NCBI RefSeq assembly: GCF_027944115.1
Contig: NZ_JAPJZI010000001.1
Coordinates: forward strand, 2,976,001-3,040,000
From: Hoeflea prorocentri
GTDB taxonomy: Bacteria; Pseudomonadota; Alphaproteobacteria; Rhizobiales; Rhizobiaceae
DNA length: 64,000 nucleotides
Direction: 5' to 3'
In this document: positions 8,946 through 18,291 of the stretch, piece by piece
Layout of the letters: the number at the start of each line of letters is the position of its first letter
Position numbering within the stretch: the stretch's first letter is position 1
Notes under the pieces: model-generated
The model's database searches: none
Told to the model about the DNA's origin: nothing
What the model saw: the letters and a program-made list of their open reading frames with translations, nothing else
Made by a program: the position numbers and the translations under genes

Positions 8946-10043
8946 CTAGGTTTGGACGAATGACCGGCGGAACTTGTCCAAAACGACCGCCAACAAGAGC
9001 ATGAGACCCAAACAGGCCTGCACCCAAAACTCACCAACCTGGACCAACAGCAGACCGTTCGACAAGATGGAAACCAAGGCTGCACCAAGAACCGCGCCCA
9101 AAACTGAGACCTGCCCCCCCAAGAGCAACGTCCCACCAAGGACCGGCCCAAGGAACGCAATCAGCAACCAGTCTTGTCCAAGATTACCCGCCATAGCTGG
9201 AATGGCCGCGCCGTTGCGCGCCAAGAGCATTAGTCCTGCACATCCCGCGACCGCACCGGACAGGGCGTGACACATGACGAACAGTCTGCTGACCCGCAGT
9301 CCAGATTGTTCAGCCGCCGCCGCTTGGGCACCCGCTGCCAACATTTCTTTACCAATCCGGGTAAAGTGATAAAGAGCACCCAAAAGCACCGCGACAATCA
9401 CCGTTGGGATCAACATCGCAGACAGGATTCCGAAGAACTTTAGGCGGCTGAACTCCGTGAAGAGTTCTGGCATCTCTCGAAAAGACTCGGCTCGAGTCAG
9501 AAAGATCATCCCACCAAAGAAGATACTCATTGTAGCAAGCGTGACGATGAAGCTGTGAAGCCCTGACCAAACGACCCCAAAGCCATTGATCGCTCCCAAA
9601 CCGGCTCCAACACCGATTGCAAGAAGCATCGCCAGATACCAAGGCAGGCCGATGTCCTCGATAAGCCAGCCGCATGTCATAGCAACACAAACCCCGATGG
9701 CGCCGACCGCGAGATTGAGCCCACCTGTGACGAGAACGACCATCATAGAAAAACCTATCATCGCATTGACCGCTATGATCCTCCCCAACAGGTAAAGGTT
9801 GAAGTTCGAGAGGAAACCACTTGCGAGACTGGCGAACACAAGCACGGCAATAACAATCAATGCGAAGAGTCCAAACTCGTTACTCAGCGCGATCCGCTTG
9901 AGTAACCCGGAAGCCCCTCGATCAAACTCCCCAAATTTTTCTGAATCGGTCGTCACGCAGCTATCCGGTTTGTTGTCAACTTGGAGGCGGCAATCTGCCG
10001 CCCCCAGTTTTTGATCTCGAGCACCTGCAACACGAAAAAGCAC
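8946..10043 (-). CDS. Sugar ABC transporter permease, RbsC type (second)
   Basis: 365-residue membrane protein of the BPD_transp_2 family, with the signature GAINGFGVVWSGLHSFIVTLATMSIFFGG and a LGPVLGGTLLLGGQVSVLGAVLG C-terminal region. The first 55 or so residues are polar and poorly conserved, so the true start may be internal; no strong ribosome site separates the candidates. It begins 18 bases after the binding-protein gene on the same strand and forms the second permease half. Confidence 0.9.
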   Translation of the reverse strand: MLFRVAGARDQKLGAADCRLQVDNKPDSCVTTDSEKFGEFDRGASGLLKRIALSNEFGLFALIVIAVLVFASLASGFLSNFNLYLLGRIIAVNAMIGFSMMVVLVTGGLNLAVGAIGVCVAMTCGWLIEDIGLPWYLAMLLAIGVGAGLGAINGFGVVWSGLHSFIVTLATMSIFFGGMIFLTRAESFREMPELFTEFSRLKFFGILSAMLIPTVIVAVLLGALYHFTRIGKEMLAAGAQAAAAEQSGLRVSRLFVMCHALSGAVAGCAGLMLLARNGAAIPAMAGNLGQDWLLIAFLGPVLGGTLLLGGQVSVLGAVLGAALVSILSNGLLLVQVGEFWVQACLGLMLLLAVVLDKFRRSFVQT

Positions 10044-10061
10044 GCCTTGGATCTCCGTTGG

Positions 10062-11072
10062 TTAACAGTCGAGATAGGTGTCTTCGAATGTTGCCAACAG
10101 TTCCTTGGTCATGGCCTCGTCAACGGCTGCACGGTTTTCTACGTTGCCAGCATGCAGATAAGGTGCGCCGGAATCGATGAAGCGCTCAGTTAATGGGTGC
10201 GGCGTGAACGGCGCATCAGCCTTTACAGTGCAGCCACTCCGCAAACGATCTGCAGCAAAAGCGGCAATGTAGGACTGCCCATACGGATTCTGGAGCATCG
10301 AGCCGACCACAAAGCCATCTTTGATCGCCTGAACAACAACGGGGTCATGATCAATACCGACCATTTTGATACGCTTGTCACCGACTTTGCGTAACGCATT
10401 GGCAGCCACAACTGTAGGAACCCAGCCAGTTGTGATGATGCCATCAGTCTCTGACCCATAGGCGGCCATGTAGGCGCTGATCTTCTCTTCTGCCGGTTCG
10501 GGTGCGTCAATGTCAGCAATCACTTGAAACAGCTCGACATTGTCATGTTCCGCGACAGCACGCTCAACACCTTCGATACGCAGCTGTGTATTAGGCTCCA
10601 CGAGCCAACCCGCAAAATGCACGATTTTCTTCGGTCCGTCCCCCATCGATTCAATCAGCTTTTTGGTTCCCCGATACGCGGAGTCCCGCGCTTCGGTCGC
10701 GATGCAAAAGGCCACGTCCGACGGATCTTTCAAGCAGGCAGAAGCAATCACGACCGGGGCACCAGTTCCAACGATCTCATTCAACGTTGGTGCGCTGCCG
10801 ACCGGATCGCCTGGATGAATAACAAAGGCATTGTACCCTTGGACAACCATACTGAGCAGCAGGTCATTTTGCAGATTCAGTTCCCATTTTTGCGGAACTT
10901 TGTAGTCGCCTGCTGCGAGGCCAAAGTCCTCACGCGCGGCAATCCCGCCGGGTTCCCAATCCGCGAAGAACGGATGCGGTCCGCCAGGGACAAGCCCAAC
11001 CTTCGAACCATCCGCCGCGGCTGAAGTAGCCAACAACGCACTCACTGCAATGGTAGTAATGAACTTTAACAT
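10062..11072 (-). CDS. Sugar-binding periplasmic protein of the ABC importer
   Basis: 336 residues beginning with a clear signal peptide (MLKFITTIAVSALLATSAAA, cleavage near residue 21). The mature part is a periplasmic-binding-protein type 1 fold: VGLVPGGPHPFFADWEPG at the start, VIHPGDP, GIITTGWVPTVVAANALRK and VKMVGIDHDPVVVQAIKDG-like elements as in ribose/autoinducer-binding proteins. It delivers substrate to the permeases encoded next. A run TTTTTTCCTCCC (AGGAGG region on the minus strand) lies before the start. The ligand is probably a polyol or deoxy-sugar given the neighbours, but this is inference. Confidence 0.9.
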   Translation of the reverse strand: MLKFITTIAVSALLATSAAADGSKVGLVPGGPHPFFADWEPGGIAAREDFGLAAGDYKVPQKWELNLQNDLLLSMVVQGYNAFVIHPGDPVGSAPTLNEIVGTGAPVVIASACLKDPSDVAFCIATEARDSAYRGTKKLIESMGDGPKKIVHFAGWLVEPNTQLRIEGVERAVAEHDNVELFQVIADIDAPEPAEEKISAYMAAYGSETDGIITTGWVPTVVAANALRKVGDKRIKMVGIDHDPVVVQAIKDGFVVGSMLQNPYGQSYIAAFAADRLRSGCTVKADAPFTPHPLTERFIDSGAPYLHAGNVENRAAVDEAMTKELLATFEDTYLDC

Positions 11073-11093
11073 TTTTTCCTCCCTAAGGATGCT

Positions 11094-11109
11094 TTGTAAG
11101 GTTGTAAGG
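11094..11109 (-). promoter_or_regulatory. Tandem TTGTAAGG repeat upstream of the binding-protein gene
   Basis: TTGTAAGGTTGTAAGG, two perfect 8-base copies, ends 21 bases before the binding-protein start. TTGTAA and its complement TTACAA also occur as an inverted pair in the divergent region before the GntR regulator (12810-12837). A shared operator for that regulator is an inference. Confidence 0.4.
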
Positions 11110-11201
11110 TCGTTTCGCCCAAACTGGCGTAAATCTTATATGTCCATCGGCATTCACTCTTCCTCCAACAAAAAAAGCTCTCTACCTAGCCACTCGCGTC
11201 A

Positions 11202-12350
11202 TCAATCCAAGGGGACCTTGAACTCTGCGTTAGCGTTCCTCCTGACGTGAGCATCTCGGACGTATTCCTGCCCCACCGCATCAGCCCGTTCCAATGCTCT
11301 TGAGAGGGTTGCGTGCGTCAGTGCGGGGTGCATATTTTTGGCGTATGAATGTGCCAGAGTCGCATCGACCATCCGGCCAATGTTTTCTTTGAATTGAGGT
11401 CTATCCCCGCCGAGCTGCTCGAATGTCACGGGCAATCGAACTTCGACCAAAACCTTCAAAAGTCGCTCAATCTCTTCCGTGGAGCGTTCTTCGACGACCA
11501 TTTGAGTGAAAGCGCCAAAAGCGACCATTTCCCCATGTAGCATATTGCTGGTCGACGGCACCGAAGTAATTCCGCGGATCAAAGCATGAGCTAATGAGAG
11601 GCCGCCACTTTCAAAACCAATGCCACTTAGCAGAACAGTAGCCTCAACTAACTTCTCGACTTCGGTACTGACTTTTCTATCGCAGACAGATCGATAGGCA
11701 CTGGCTGCACTTTGTAAGATGATCTCGTAGCAGTGATCCGACATCATTAGAGCGGTCGTTGTCGGCGGTGTTCCAAAGAAGTTTTGACCATTAGACGCAG
11801 CGCATTGGTGAGCTTCCAGGCTTTTACTGACAGCATCTCCGATTCCCGCAGCAAAGAACCGTGGCGGTGCTCTGACGATCACTTCAGTATCGACAAAGAC
11901 AGCCAAAGGGTTGAGTTTCAGATACTCAATGCTTGTCGGCTTGTTTTCGCGATCGTTGATTACAATCAGGCGGCTTGTTGGCGCATCATTTGACGCAATA
12001 GTTGGCACAACGATGATAGGCAGGCCTTCGTGAACGGCCGCAGCTTTTGCGGCGTCTATCGCCTTGCCACCACCGAGGCCCAATACCACGTCAGCTCGGT
12101 GTTGGCCGATGTCGGCCTTACACGATGTCAGCGTTTCTTGACTAATTTGCCCAGGAAAGTTCACCAAACCCACCTGGAGCCCACACTGTTGCAGACTTTC
12201 TGCCAAGATAGGCACCACTGCCGCCCGCACAGTTTCGTCGCAAAGAATGACCGGGCGTTCCAATTGCAGTTCCCGCAGAAATCTGCCCACCTCTGCCAAG
12301 GCCCCAGGTCCCTGAACATAGCGTGAGGGAAAGCCCATTATCTTCAGCAT
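11202..12350 (-). CDS. Iron/zinc alcohol dehydrogenase, glycerol dehydrogenase-like (second)
   Basis: 382 residues, same family as the gene at 4414-5490. Visible are the GLGGGKAID nucleotide loop at 91-99 and metal ligands Asp172 (GIGDA), His255 (LAHALIRG) and His272 (MLHGEMVAFG). It is likely to oxidise a polyol or hydroxy-compound with NAD+. It is 24 bases downstream of the DUF1330 gene and about 130 bases upstream of the binding protein, within one minus-strand run. Two divergent copies in one locus suggest successive or alternative oxidation steps, not simple redundancy. Confidence 0.85.
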   Translation of the reverse strand: MLKIMGFPSRYVQGPGALAEVGRFLRELQLERPVILCDETVRAAVVPILAESLQQCGLQVGLVNFPGQISQETLTSCKADIGQHRADVVLGLGGGKAIDAAKAAAVHEGLPIIVVPTIASNDAPTSRLIVINDRENKPTSIEYLKLNPLAVFVDTEVIVRAPPRFFAAGIGDAVSKSLEAHQCAASNGQNFFGTPPTTTALMMSDHCYEIILQSAASAYRSVCDRKVSTEVEKLVEATVLLSGIGFESGGLSLAHALIRGITSVPSTSNMLHGEMVAFGAFTQMVVEERSTEEIERLLKVLVEVRLPVTFEQLGGDRPQFKENIGRMVDATLAHSYAKNMHPALTHATLSRALERADAVGQEYVRDAHVRRNANAEFKVPLD

Positions 12351-12374
12351 GGTGCTATTCCAATTGCCAGCATT

Positions 12375-12710
12375 TCAATTTGAGCTGACATCGGCCTTGC
12401 CCATAAACGCACCCGGTTTCACCGATGTCACGATGCGGATGTCCCGCCGAACACTTCCCTCAAGCTTTTCGAACGCAGCGACGTAGGCCGGATCGGAGTA
12501 AAGTGCCTCCGCGTCTTCCAATGAATCCCACTCAAGAAGCGTCACTCGAGCATTCTTGCCGGCTTCACGCGTCATGACTGGAAAGTCTCGCGCCAGGTAG
12601 CGCGCACCGGCGTTTATAACTGCCGGAGCAGCAAGTTCTGCGTAAGCGTCAAAGGCATCGCAATCAGTAATCTCGTCATAGAAAGCAATGGTGTAAACCT
12701 TGTCCGACAT
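12375..12710 (-). CDS. DUF1330-type ferredoxin-fold protein
   Basis: 111 residues of the DUF1330 alpha+beta barrel fold: an N-terminal IAFYDEITDCDAFDAYAELAAPAV segment, a central GARYLARDF strand, and a VTLLEWDSLEDAEALYSDPAYVAAF helix that is diagnostic. Members are small cytoplasmic proteins of mostly unknown function. It is the first gene of the minus operon, divergent from the GntR regulator. Confidence 0.8.
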   Translation of the reverse strand: MSDKVYTIAFYDEITDCDAFDAYAELAAPAVINAGARYLARDFPVMTREAGKNARVTLLEWDSLEDAEALYSDPAYVAAFEKLEGSVRRDIRIVTSVKPGAFMGKADVSSN

Positions 12711-12754
12711 TCCGTTTTTGTGCTCCCCGCACTCAAAAAATCTGACATTTCAGT

Positions 12755-12837
12755 CGTCGTTTGACTATTTCTTACGACGCAAATTTGGCTTTTGTCAACA
12801 AAAACCATTTTACAAGAAAACGCAACCTAAGTTGTAA
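12755..12837. promoter_or_regulatory. Candidate operator region between DUF1330 and GntR genes
   Basis: The divergent region holds two inverted repeats. CGTCGT (12755-12760) pairs with ACGACG (12774-12779) over 13 bases, and TTACAA (12810-12815) pairs with TTGTAA (12832-12837) over 16 bases. The second matches the tandem TTGTAAGG at 11094-11109. Position between divergent genes makes this the obvious place for the GntR regulator to act on both directions. Confidence 0.4.
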
Positions 12838-12889
12838 GAGAAGAGAATTTGACTAGAATCCTTGTGATCGCCAAAGCGAGGTTGACGCC

Positions 12890-13894
12890 ATGCAGAATTC
12901 TGAGAACAGCGAAAGTCTGGCTGTCAAAACGCGCGCCATTCTCCGAAAATCCATCGAAAGCGGTCGGCTGAACCCGGGCCGTGTTATTGTTGAATCCACC
13001 ATTGCCGAATTGATTGGTGCAAGCCGCAGCCCGGTGAAGACTGCACTTGCCGCATTGCATGCAGAGGGCCAGCTTGCACGATATGCCGGACGCGGATTCA
13101 TCATTCGACCGGATGGGGCAGAATTGGATCGACGCCCGATCACTGCCGCTACACTTGGCTTAAAGCCAGACGAAACTGGCGCGCTTAAAGTCAGATCTTC
13201 TGAAAAACTATATGCGATTGTAGAACCCGATCTCGTCCGCTGCGCGATAAGAGGAAGAATTGGGTTCAGTGAAGCCGACGCAGCCACCTATTACGGGGTC
13301 GGGCGCACAATCATGCATGAAGTTCTTTTAACGGCGCAGGCGAATGGTCTTGCGCGTCGTGATAGACGTTCCCGCTGGAAGACCGTGGCCCTCAATGAAA
13401 AACGCGTTATATCGCTTTATGAACTGCGCAGATATCTAGAGCCCCATGCATTGGCATCTGCAATCGAGCGATTGTCCACGGAAGGCATCGAAAGAATGGC
13501 CGCCGACTTACGGCGCGCGGTAAAATCATATCCAGATGTATCTCCGTCTGATCTCTTCAAAATGGAAGAAGAATTGCATATCCACTGCGTCGAAAAATGC
13601 CCAAACAAAGAGATCGTAGAGGCTTTGCGCAGGACGCGTTGTGTGCACATCGCAAGTCGCTATGTCCTCGGCAACGAAGTAAAATTGCCTAAGGATGAGC
13701 CCTTTTTTGAAGAACATTTGAAGATTGTACGAGCGCTCGACTCGAAGGATGGTCCGGCGGTTCTGGAAGAAGCCAATGCTCATATTGAGACAGCATTGCC
13801 AAAACTCCTTACGCGCGTGAAACTTGCCAAAGAAGCACTTGGGCAACCAAACCTACCGTTCTTACAATCACAATGTTCGAGTGAGATTCTTTGA
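12890..13894 (+). CDS. GntR-family regulator with two winged helix-turn-helix domains and FCD
   Basis: 334 residues. The N-terminal wHTH is at about 8-75 (TIAELIGASRSPVKTALAALHAEGQL, wing YAGRGFII). A second wHTH-like unit follows at about 105-165 (ADAATYYGVGRTIMHEVLLTAQANGLARR). The C-terminal FCD domain has the usual histidines in EEELHIHC, FFEEHLKIVRAL and ANAHIETAL, likely a metal/ligand site. The double-wHTH layout is repeated in the regulator at 54773-55786. It faces the dehydrogenase/importer operon and most likely controls it. The ligand is unknown. Confidence 0.85.
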   Translation: MQNSENSESLAVKTRAILRKSIESGRLNPGRVIVESTIAELIGASRSPVKTALAALHAEGQLARYAGRGFIIRPDGAELDRRPITAATLGLKPDETGALKVRSSEKLYAIVEPDLVRCAIRGRIGFSEADAATYYGVGRTIMHEVLLTAQANGLARRDRRSRWKTVALNEKRVISLYELRRYLEPHALASAIERLSTEGIERMAADLRRAVKSYPDVSPSDLFKMEEELHIHCVEKCPNKEIVEALRRTRCVHIASRYVLGNEVKLPKDEPFFEEHLKIVRALDSKDGPAVLEEANAHIETALPKLLTRVKLAKEALGQPNLPFLQSQCSSEIL

Positions 13895-14031
13895 TCCAGA
13901 CGAGAGCTAAAACAAATCTGGTCGGTCGTTTTTCAACGCAAAGCAATCGATCTATCGTTTTCTAAATTCAAAACCCAAAAATCTGCTTTAGCAAATTTGA
14001 GCAGCCCAGTCTGATTGGTTCAAAATTGATG

Positions 14032-14395
14032 TTAGTGCATGGGCGGTGTGCGATGCATTGGGACGATGGTTTCCGGCGTTGGCAGGCGGTAGGCCAAAGC
14101 ACTGTGTGGTTGTTTGTTGTTGAAGTGTTTCCCGCATTGTTCGATCAGAATTTGCGCCTCATTGCGGCAGGAGAAGATCTCACCGTTGAGCAGTTCGTCC
14201 CGGAGCCGCTGGTAGGAGCTCGCGCAGTATCCGTTTTCCCAAGGTGAGCCGGGTTCTATGTAAGCGGTTTTGGCACCGACGGCTCAGGTCCACCCCTCCC
14301 GCCGCCACACCTTTCAACCCGGCCATCGCTCACAGACCACCCTGCCTGTCTGAGCAGGGCTGCAATCCTGCGATAGCCGTGTCGACCAAATCAAA
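14032..14395 (-). mobile_element. IS3-family transposase (orfB) remnant with internal deletion
   Basis: Minus-strand translation gives HGYRRIAALLRQAGWSVSDG, part of the IS3-family orfB N-terminal helix region, then after a deletion and frameshift AYIEPGSPWENGYC and LRDELLNGEIF, ending PHSALAYRLPTPETI. These are the region around the last catalytic Glu and the conserved C-terminus of the integrase core. The middle of the DDE domain is missing and no orfA or terminal repeats were identified, so it is dead. It lies just outside the 14.7 kb guaA-like site. Confidence 0.85.
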
Positions 14396-14701
14396 GCCCG
14401 TGAAATGATCCTAACCACCTCAACATTGACGTTCCATGAGCTTAGGCCAGAGCTACATTTCGTCGAGGTCAAGCAATCAAGCAACAGGGGCAGCCATTTG
14501 TGTATCGGCCCGTTCGTATACTTCGTCAGGAGTCGCCGAAATCAAGGGTGTGGAGGTCCGTCGAATATACCGTCAATAATTCTCGTTTCATCGCGATGTC
14601 AGCACATAGCCGGCATTGGATGGCGATAGAAAATTATTTAACATCAAATGCTTGTGAGAACTTTTATCTATCGCACGAAAACCAAATCCATGCACATCCC
14701 T
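14396..14701. other. Non-coding stretch after the IS3 remnant
   Basis: No open frame here resembles a protein family I recognise. The sequence is more A+T rich than the flanks and looks like island-edge debris. Confidence 0.35.
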
Positions 14702-14792
14702 ACTCCCATTCAATAGTAAATCAGCCGCCTAATATGCTGATATTCTTACGGATTTTTCTGCGACGATTTGCGCATACCGTTCGTTGTACCGT
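14702..14792. other. guaA-3'-end-like attachment site with TACCGT pair (candidate attR)
   Basis: ACTCCCATTCAAT at 14702-14714 resembles the complement of a guaA 3' end (GTIEWE followed by stop). A pair TACCGT-N6-TACCGT lies at 14775-14792, 73 bases on. The same pair and spacing occurs at 22077-22168, with the shared flank CTGCGAC before the pair. I read this as an attachment core plus integrase arm sites; no integrase is present. Confidence 0.5.
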
Positions 14793-15098
14793 CAAATTCT
14801 CAAGTTGTTGAAAAATCTTGGTTTAATCTGCGCCCTCAATTGCGCGACCCGATTTAGTCATGTTGATCGGACTCAAATCGATGGTTCGACACCAATGCTG
14901 TCTGCACGGCATTTTCCAAGCGGTGACATAATGATCCAATTTGGCCGTGTTGCTTTTCAGTTGCAGCAGGCTACAGGGCGTCTCAACTGCCTCGAACAAC
15001 AGCATTTGAGTGCTGCCACGGGTTTGAACCCAGCCGTCAACTAGTCGACGCTCATTCGATGACAGACATTTCATTAAACAAAGAGGCGACTAAAAAAT
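14793..15098. other. Intergenic region before the porin stop
   Basis: About 300 bases without a convincing gene. A minus-strand open frame at 14823-15074 has no recognisable domain or good start. Confidence 0.3.
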
Positions 15099-16487
15099 CT
15101 AAAATGTCGAACCAACGGAAAAGCCTACCACTATGGCGTCGTCAATGCTGGATTTGCCGTCTGGGTTGAGAATGAACTGCACATCTGGTTGTACATAAAA
15201 TGCCGGAAGGATCTGGGCGCGATAATTGACTTCAAGGATGGTTTCCGCAGTCTGGCCGGCAAGATGCTTGCTGAATACACCCATGGCCGCAATGAAGGAG
15301 AGGCTGTCTTCGGGACGGCTGTTGAAGGGCCCGACATAACTCAAGCCTCCTGCAGCCATGAACATGATTTCATTAAGATCGGGCGGTGCGTAGCTTAGGG
15401 CCAGCCAGGCCCATAGTCCCCGTGAGTAGCTGTCGTCCATGCTGTAGAGCATCTGCTCGCCCATCGCGTAGATGCCCCATGTGTTTCGCTCACTGGCTCC
15501 CGTCTGCAGATTGGTCAGACGCTCGGTGTCGTAATAGCCGCCAACCTTGTAGGTGCCCGGCAATCCCGTTTGTGACGCCCTATTACCGACATTCACACCA
15601 ACCTCCGAAATTGCAAGTACACCTGACCCGTCCGGTGCTCCAAACTCGACGCCATGCTCGCTGGGATCTCCGAGTGAGGGATAAACCAGATATGCGCCGG
15701 TCTGTGCGTACCAGCTATTTCCGGGCTTCACCTTCACTCGGCCACCCCAGACAGCATTTGGATAGGTTGGAAAGTTAATGCTACTAGCCCCGGCAATCGG
15801 GTTGCCGCAGATACCCTGATTAACCGACGTACAGGCAGTGGCAAGCGTGGCAAAGTCTTCGCCAGTTATGATCCGACCACCAACCAATTCCGTGGTATTG
15901 TTGAACAATTGTGAACCAACAGCGAGATGAACGAGACGCGTCGAAGGTCCGGGCTCTCCTGAAGAAGACAATTGGACAGGAAAGTGGTTTCCGACGTTGT
16001 TTGGCGTCAGGCCGATGTTTCCCGTACCCAGGTTGAACGAGGCCGTGAAATAAGTCCGTTGCTCTATGTCAAGCAGGCGCGAGAAATCCACGAACGTCCC
16101 GAAGTTCCAACTACCGATCCAGCTTGCCCCGTCCGGTGTCTGTCCACCGATCGGATTTGCAGCAAACTGGCCAGAGTAAGCTCCAGAAAATGAGATGCCC
16201 ATCAATTCCAGATCGTCTCGCAGGCCGCCCCAGCTTCCAAGCACATTGGGAGCTTGCGGATTACCCGAAAACCATCCCCAGCCCTGATCAGGCGTCCAAG
16301 TCCCCGGATGCAACCAGGGTGTCGCTGTTTCCGGTCCTGCCGTGTCCCATCTTGCAGGATTAAACTGGCTAGCCTTGATCCAGGGATTGATATCCGCCAA
16401 AGAAGCGGTCACCCCTGCCAACAATCCTGTGATAACCAGTGTTGAGGCGAAGGCTCGCAAACGAAGTTTCTGTAGATGTGCCGACAT
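15099..16487 (-). CDS. OprB-type carbohydrate-selective porin
   Basis: Outer-membrane beta-barrel of the OprB family. Chosen start at 16487 gives 462 residues with a standard signal peptide (LRAFASTLVITGLLAGVTASLA); the open frame extends upstream to 16721 without a better start. Mature N-terminus carries aromatic/Gly-rich barrel segments, with LRDDLELMGISFSGAYSGQFAANPIGG and YDTERLTNLQTG characteristic of OprB, and it ends in Phe (VGFSVGSTF), the usual outer-membrane C-terminal signal. It follows the CxxCH protein by about 250 bases and probably lets substrate or product cross the outer membrane for the laccase-type enzyme encoded upstream. Confidence 0.88.
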   Translation of the reverse strand: MSAHLQKLRLRAFASTLVITGLLAGVTASLADINPWIKASQFNPARWDTAGPETATPWLHPGTWTPDQGWGWFSGNPQAPNVLGSWGGLRDDLELMGISFSGAYSGQFAANPIGGQTPDGASWIGSWNFGTFVDFSRLLDIEQRTYFTASFNLGTGNIGLTPNNVGNHFPVQLSSSGEPGPSTRLVHLAVGSQLFNNTTELVGGRIITGEDFATLATACTSVNQGICGNPIAGASSINFPTYPNAVWGGRVKVKPGNSWYAQTGAYLVYPSLGDPSEHGVEFGAPDGSGVLAISEVGVNVGNRASQTGLPGTYKVGGYYDTERLTNLQTGASERNTWGIYAMGEQMLYSMDDSYSRGLWAWLALSYAPPDLNEIMFMAAGGLSYVGPFNSRPEDSLSFIAAMGVFSKHLAGQTAETILEVNYRAQILPAFYVQPDVQFILNPDGKSSIDDAIVVGFSVGSTF

Positions 16488-16743
16488 TGGATTGCGCTGG
16501 CCCTTCATTTGCCCAGCGACCTGCCTTGCTAAACTCCGTGGCGGGGCCGTGGGCGATTTGTGGTTCATGAACCGGACGTCGCTAGCCTGGGCAAGCGGCG
16601 CCGCGAGTGGGTTTTGAATGGTGTTTCCAACGCTGTATTCAACACGCTGCAGAGTTCTGACGTTTGAATGCCTCAAACCGCTTATCCTTCCCGTCCGGCA
16701 ACGCCTCAAGCGTTTCAGCATCCCGCTCGTCCCAAAATGGTTT

Positions 16744-18273
16744 CTAATCGCTTCTCGGGGTCAGGGGCGCACCGCCGGGTCCGGGGGTTCCAAACGTGAG
16801 AACGTTGTCGACATAAGCGCGCAACGCATCCGCCCAGTCCGTCAACGTCTTACATATCTTCGGCTTGTCTGCGACGTCGACCGAGCAACGCAGCGACACA
16901 AAGTTGTTCAGGCTCATTGATAGCTGCAGCGAAAAGTCCGACGAGTACAGCTGACTATCGCTGAACACCGCCCCGGCGGAAACGTTGCGATAGAACGTCA
17001 TACGAAAGTCCTGATGATCACCGGCTGTTTTCGAATCGTCCAGGCCCAGAATAGAGCTAAGGGTCGAGAACTCCGGCAAGATAGCAACCGGTGGAAAACC
17101 AGCGGTCTGATGGCACCCGATGCAAGAGGCCTGAGGATTGTCCACTGGACCTGCCAGACGGCCACCGAAACCGAGGTGATCGAGTGTCACGGGAGCAGTC
17201 GTCAGTTCCTTAAGCGCTTCCTCGTCAATCCACTGTTCGGTTAACTTCTCCTGGCTGCAATTTCCGTTGGCGTCACACGTTTGCGAATAGGTGACTTTAG
17301 GGCTGTTTCCCCATTGAAGGCCGAGTGGCACCATACGGTCCCAGACCGTTGCCCCCGTCTGGGTGCCGTCATAGGCAAACGTTCCAAAAAGCCAGCCGGT
17401 AACGCTGCGATCATCGCGAACGGCAACATCGATCTGCAACAGGCGGACGGTTTGAACCTTCCTCTCATAACGTGAAATCGGCCCCTGATTGCGGACAGCC
17501 GGTTCTGTCTCGACAAATATATCCGCTTCCCACTCCAAGGCATCCTTCATAGTTGGAAGCTCAGATTCTTCGATTGTCGAAAACAGAAGTTTGATGATGT
17601 AGGAACCGTCGGCGAAGTTGTTCAATCCGGCAGGATCAGGATTGAGTGCCGACGGGTCGGGTGAATTGGGATCACAATAAACCTGACCGATACCGAAAGC
17701 GCCTCTGTCGTTGTAGTAGGCTCCTGACCAGGTATCGACTGATCTGGTCTGCAGTGTCGATAAGGTCTTCGGATTGGAATCGAATTCGTGAGTCAGGCCA
17801 TGGACGAACTCGCGACCGTCGGTACCGGGCCAGTCGGCTGCGACTTCGGAGTTCCAATCCATCCAGGGCATCGAGTACCAAGATCGGACTTTGTTGTCTT
17901 CAACATAAAAGTCGACCTCGACATTGCCCTCAAGACCATAGTTCAGGAGTTCAACTAAGTAGGTTTTCGGGTCGGTAGGGGCGCCATTTTCGAATGGTAT
18001 CGCCATCCATGGATAGTCTTCCTTGGGCGGCAGTTTGTCGGGGTAGTCCTGGCTTAGCTTGAAAACTCGGCCGGTATAATCGGCCGGCGGATCGCCACCC
18101 TCCCCTTGCAGGTAATAATCTTTAAATTCACCCCGCACGCACCCCTGTTTCGCGTGCGCGTTGCGTTCATCATCTGACGAAGCCAACGCACTGACAGGCG
18201 CAGCAATCATGACAAGAGAGACAACCGGGAAACAAAGACATAATGATCGTTTGAGGATGTTGGTCAATCTCAT
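16744..18273 (-). CDS. Exported protein with one haem-binding CxxCH motif, function unknown
   Basis: 509 residues. A signal peptide ends near residue 31 (VSALA). One CIGCH at 384-388 predicts covalent c-type haem; the rest is not a standard cytochrome fold I recognise. There are additional cysteines at 45, 200, 333 and 339 that could form disulphides. It lies 18 bases downstream of the Tat-exported multicopper oxidase gene, so the two are co-expressed and both act in the periplasm. A role as an electron partner of the oxidase is plausible but only inferred. Confidence 0.7.
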   Translation of the reverse strand: MRLTNILKRSLCLCFPVVSLVMIAAPVSALASSDDERNAHAKQGCVRGEFKDYYLQGEGGDPPADYTGRVFKLSQDYPDKLPPKEDYPWMAIPFENGAPTDPKTYLVELLNYGLEGNVEVDFYVEDNKVRSWYSMPWMDWNSEVAADWPGTDGREFVHGLTHEFDSNPKTLSTLQTRSVDTWSGAYYNDRGAFGIGQVYCDPNSPDPSALNPDPAGLNNFADGSYIIKLLFSTIEESELPTMKDALEWEADIFVETEPAVRNQGPISRYERKVQTVRLLQIDVAVRDDRSVTGWLFGTFAYDGTQTGATVWDRMVPLGLQWGNSPKVTYSQTCDANGNCSQEKLTEQWIDEEALKELTTAPVTLDHLGFGGRLAGPVDNPQASCIGCHQTAGFPPVAILPEFSTLSSILGLDDSKTAGDHQDFRMTFYRNVSAGAVFSDSQLYSSDFSLQLSMSLNNFVSLRCSVDVADKPKICKTLTDWADALRAYVDNVLTFGTPGPGGAPLTPRSD

Positions 18274-18291
18274 GGCTATCGTTTCCTCTTT

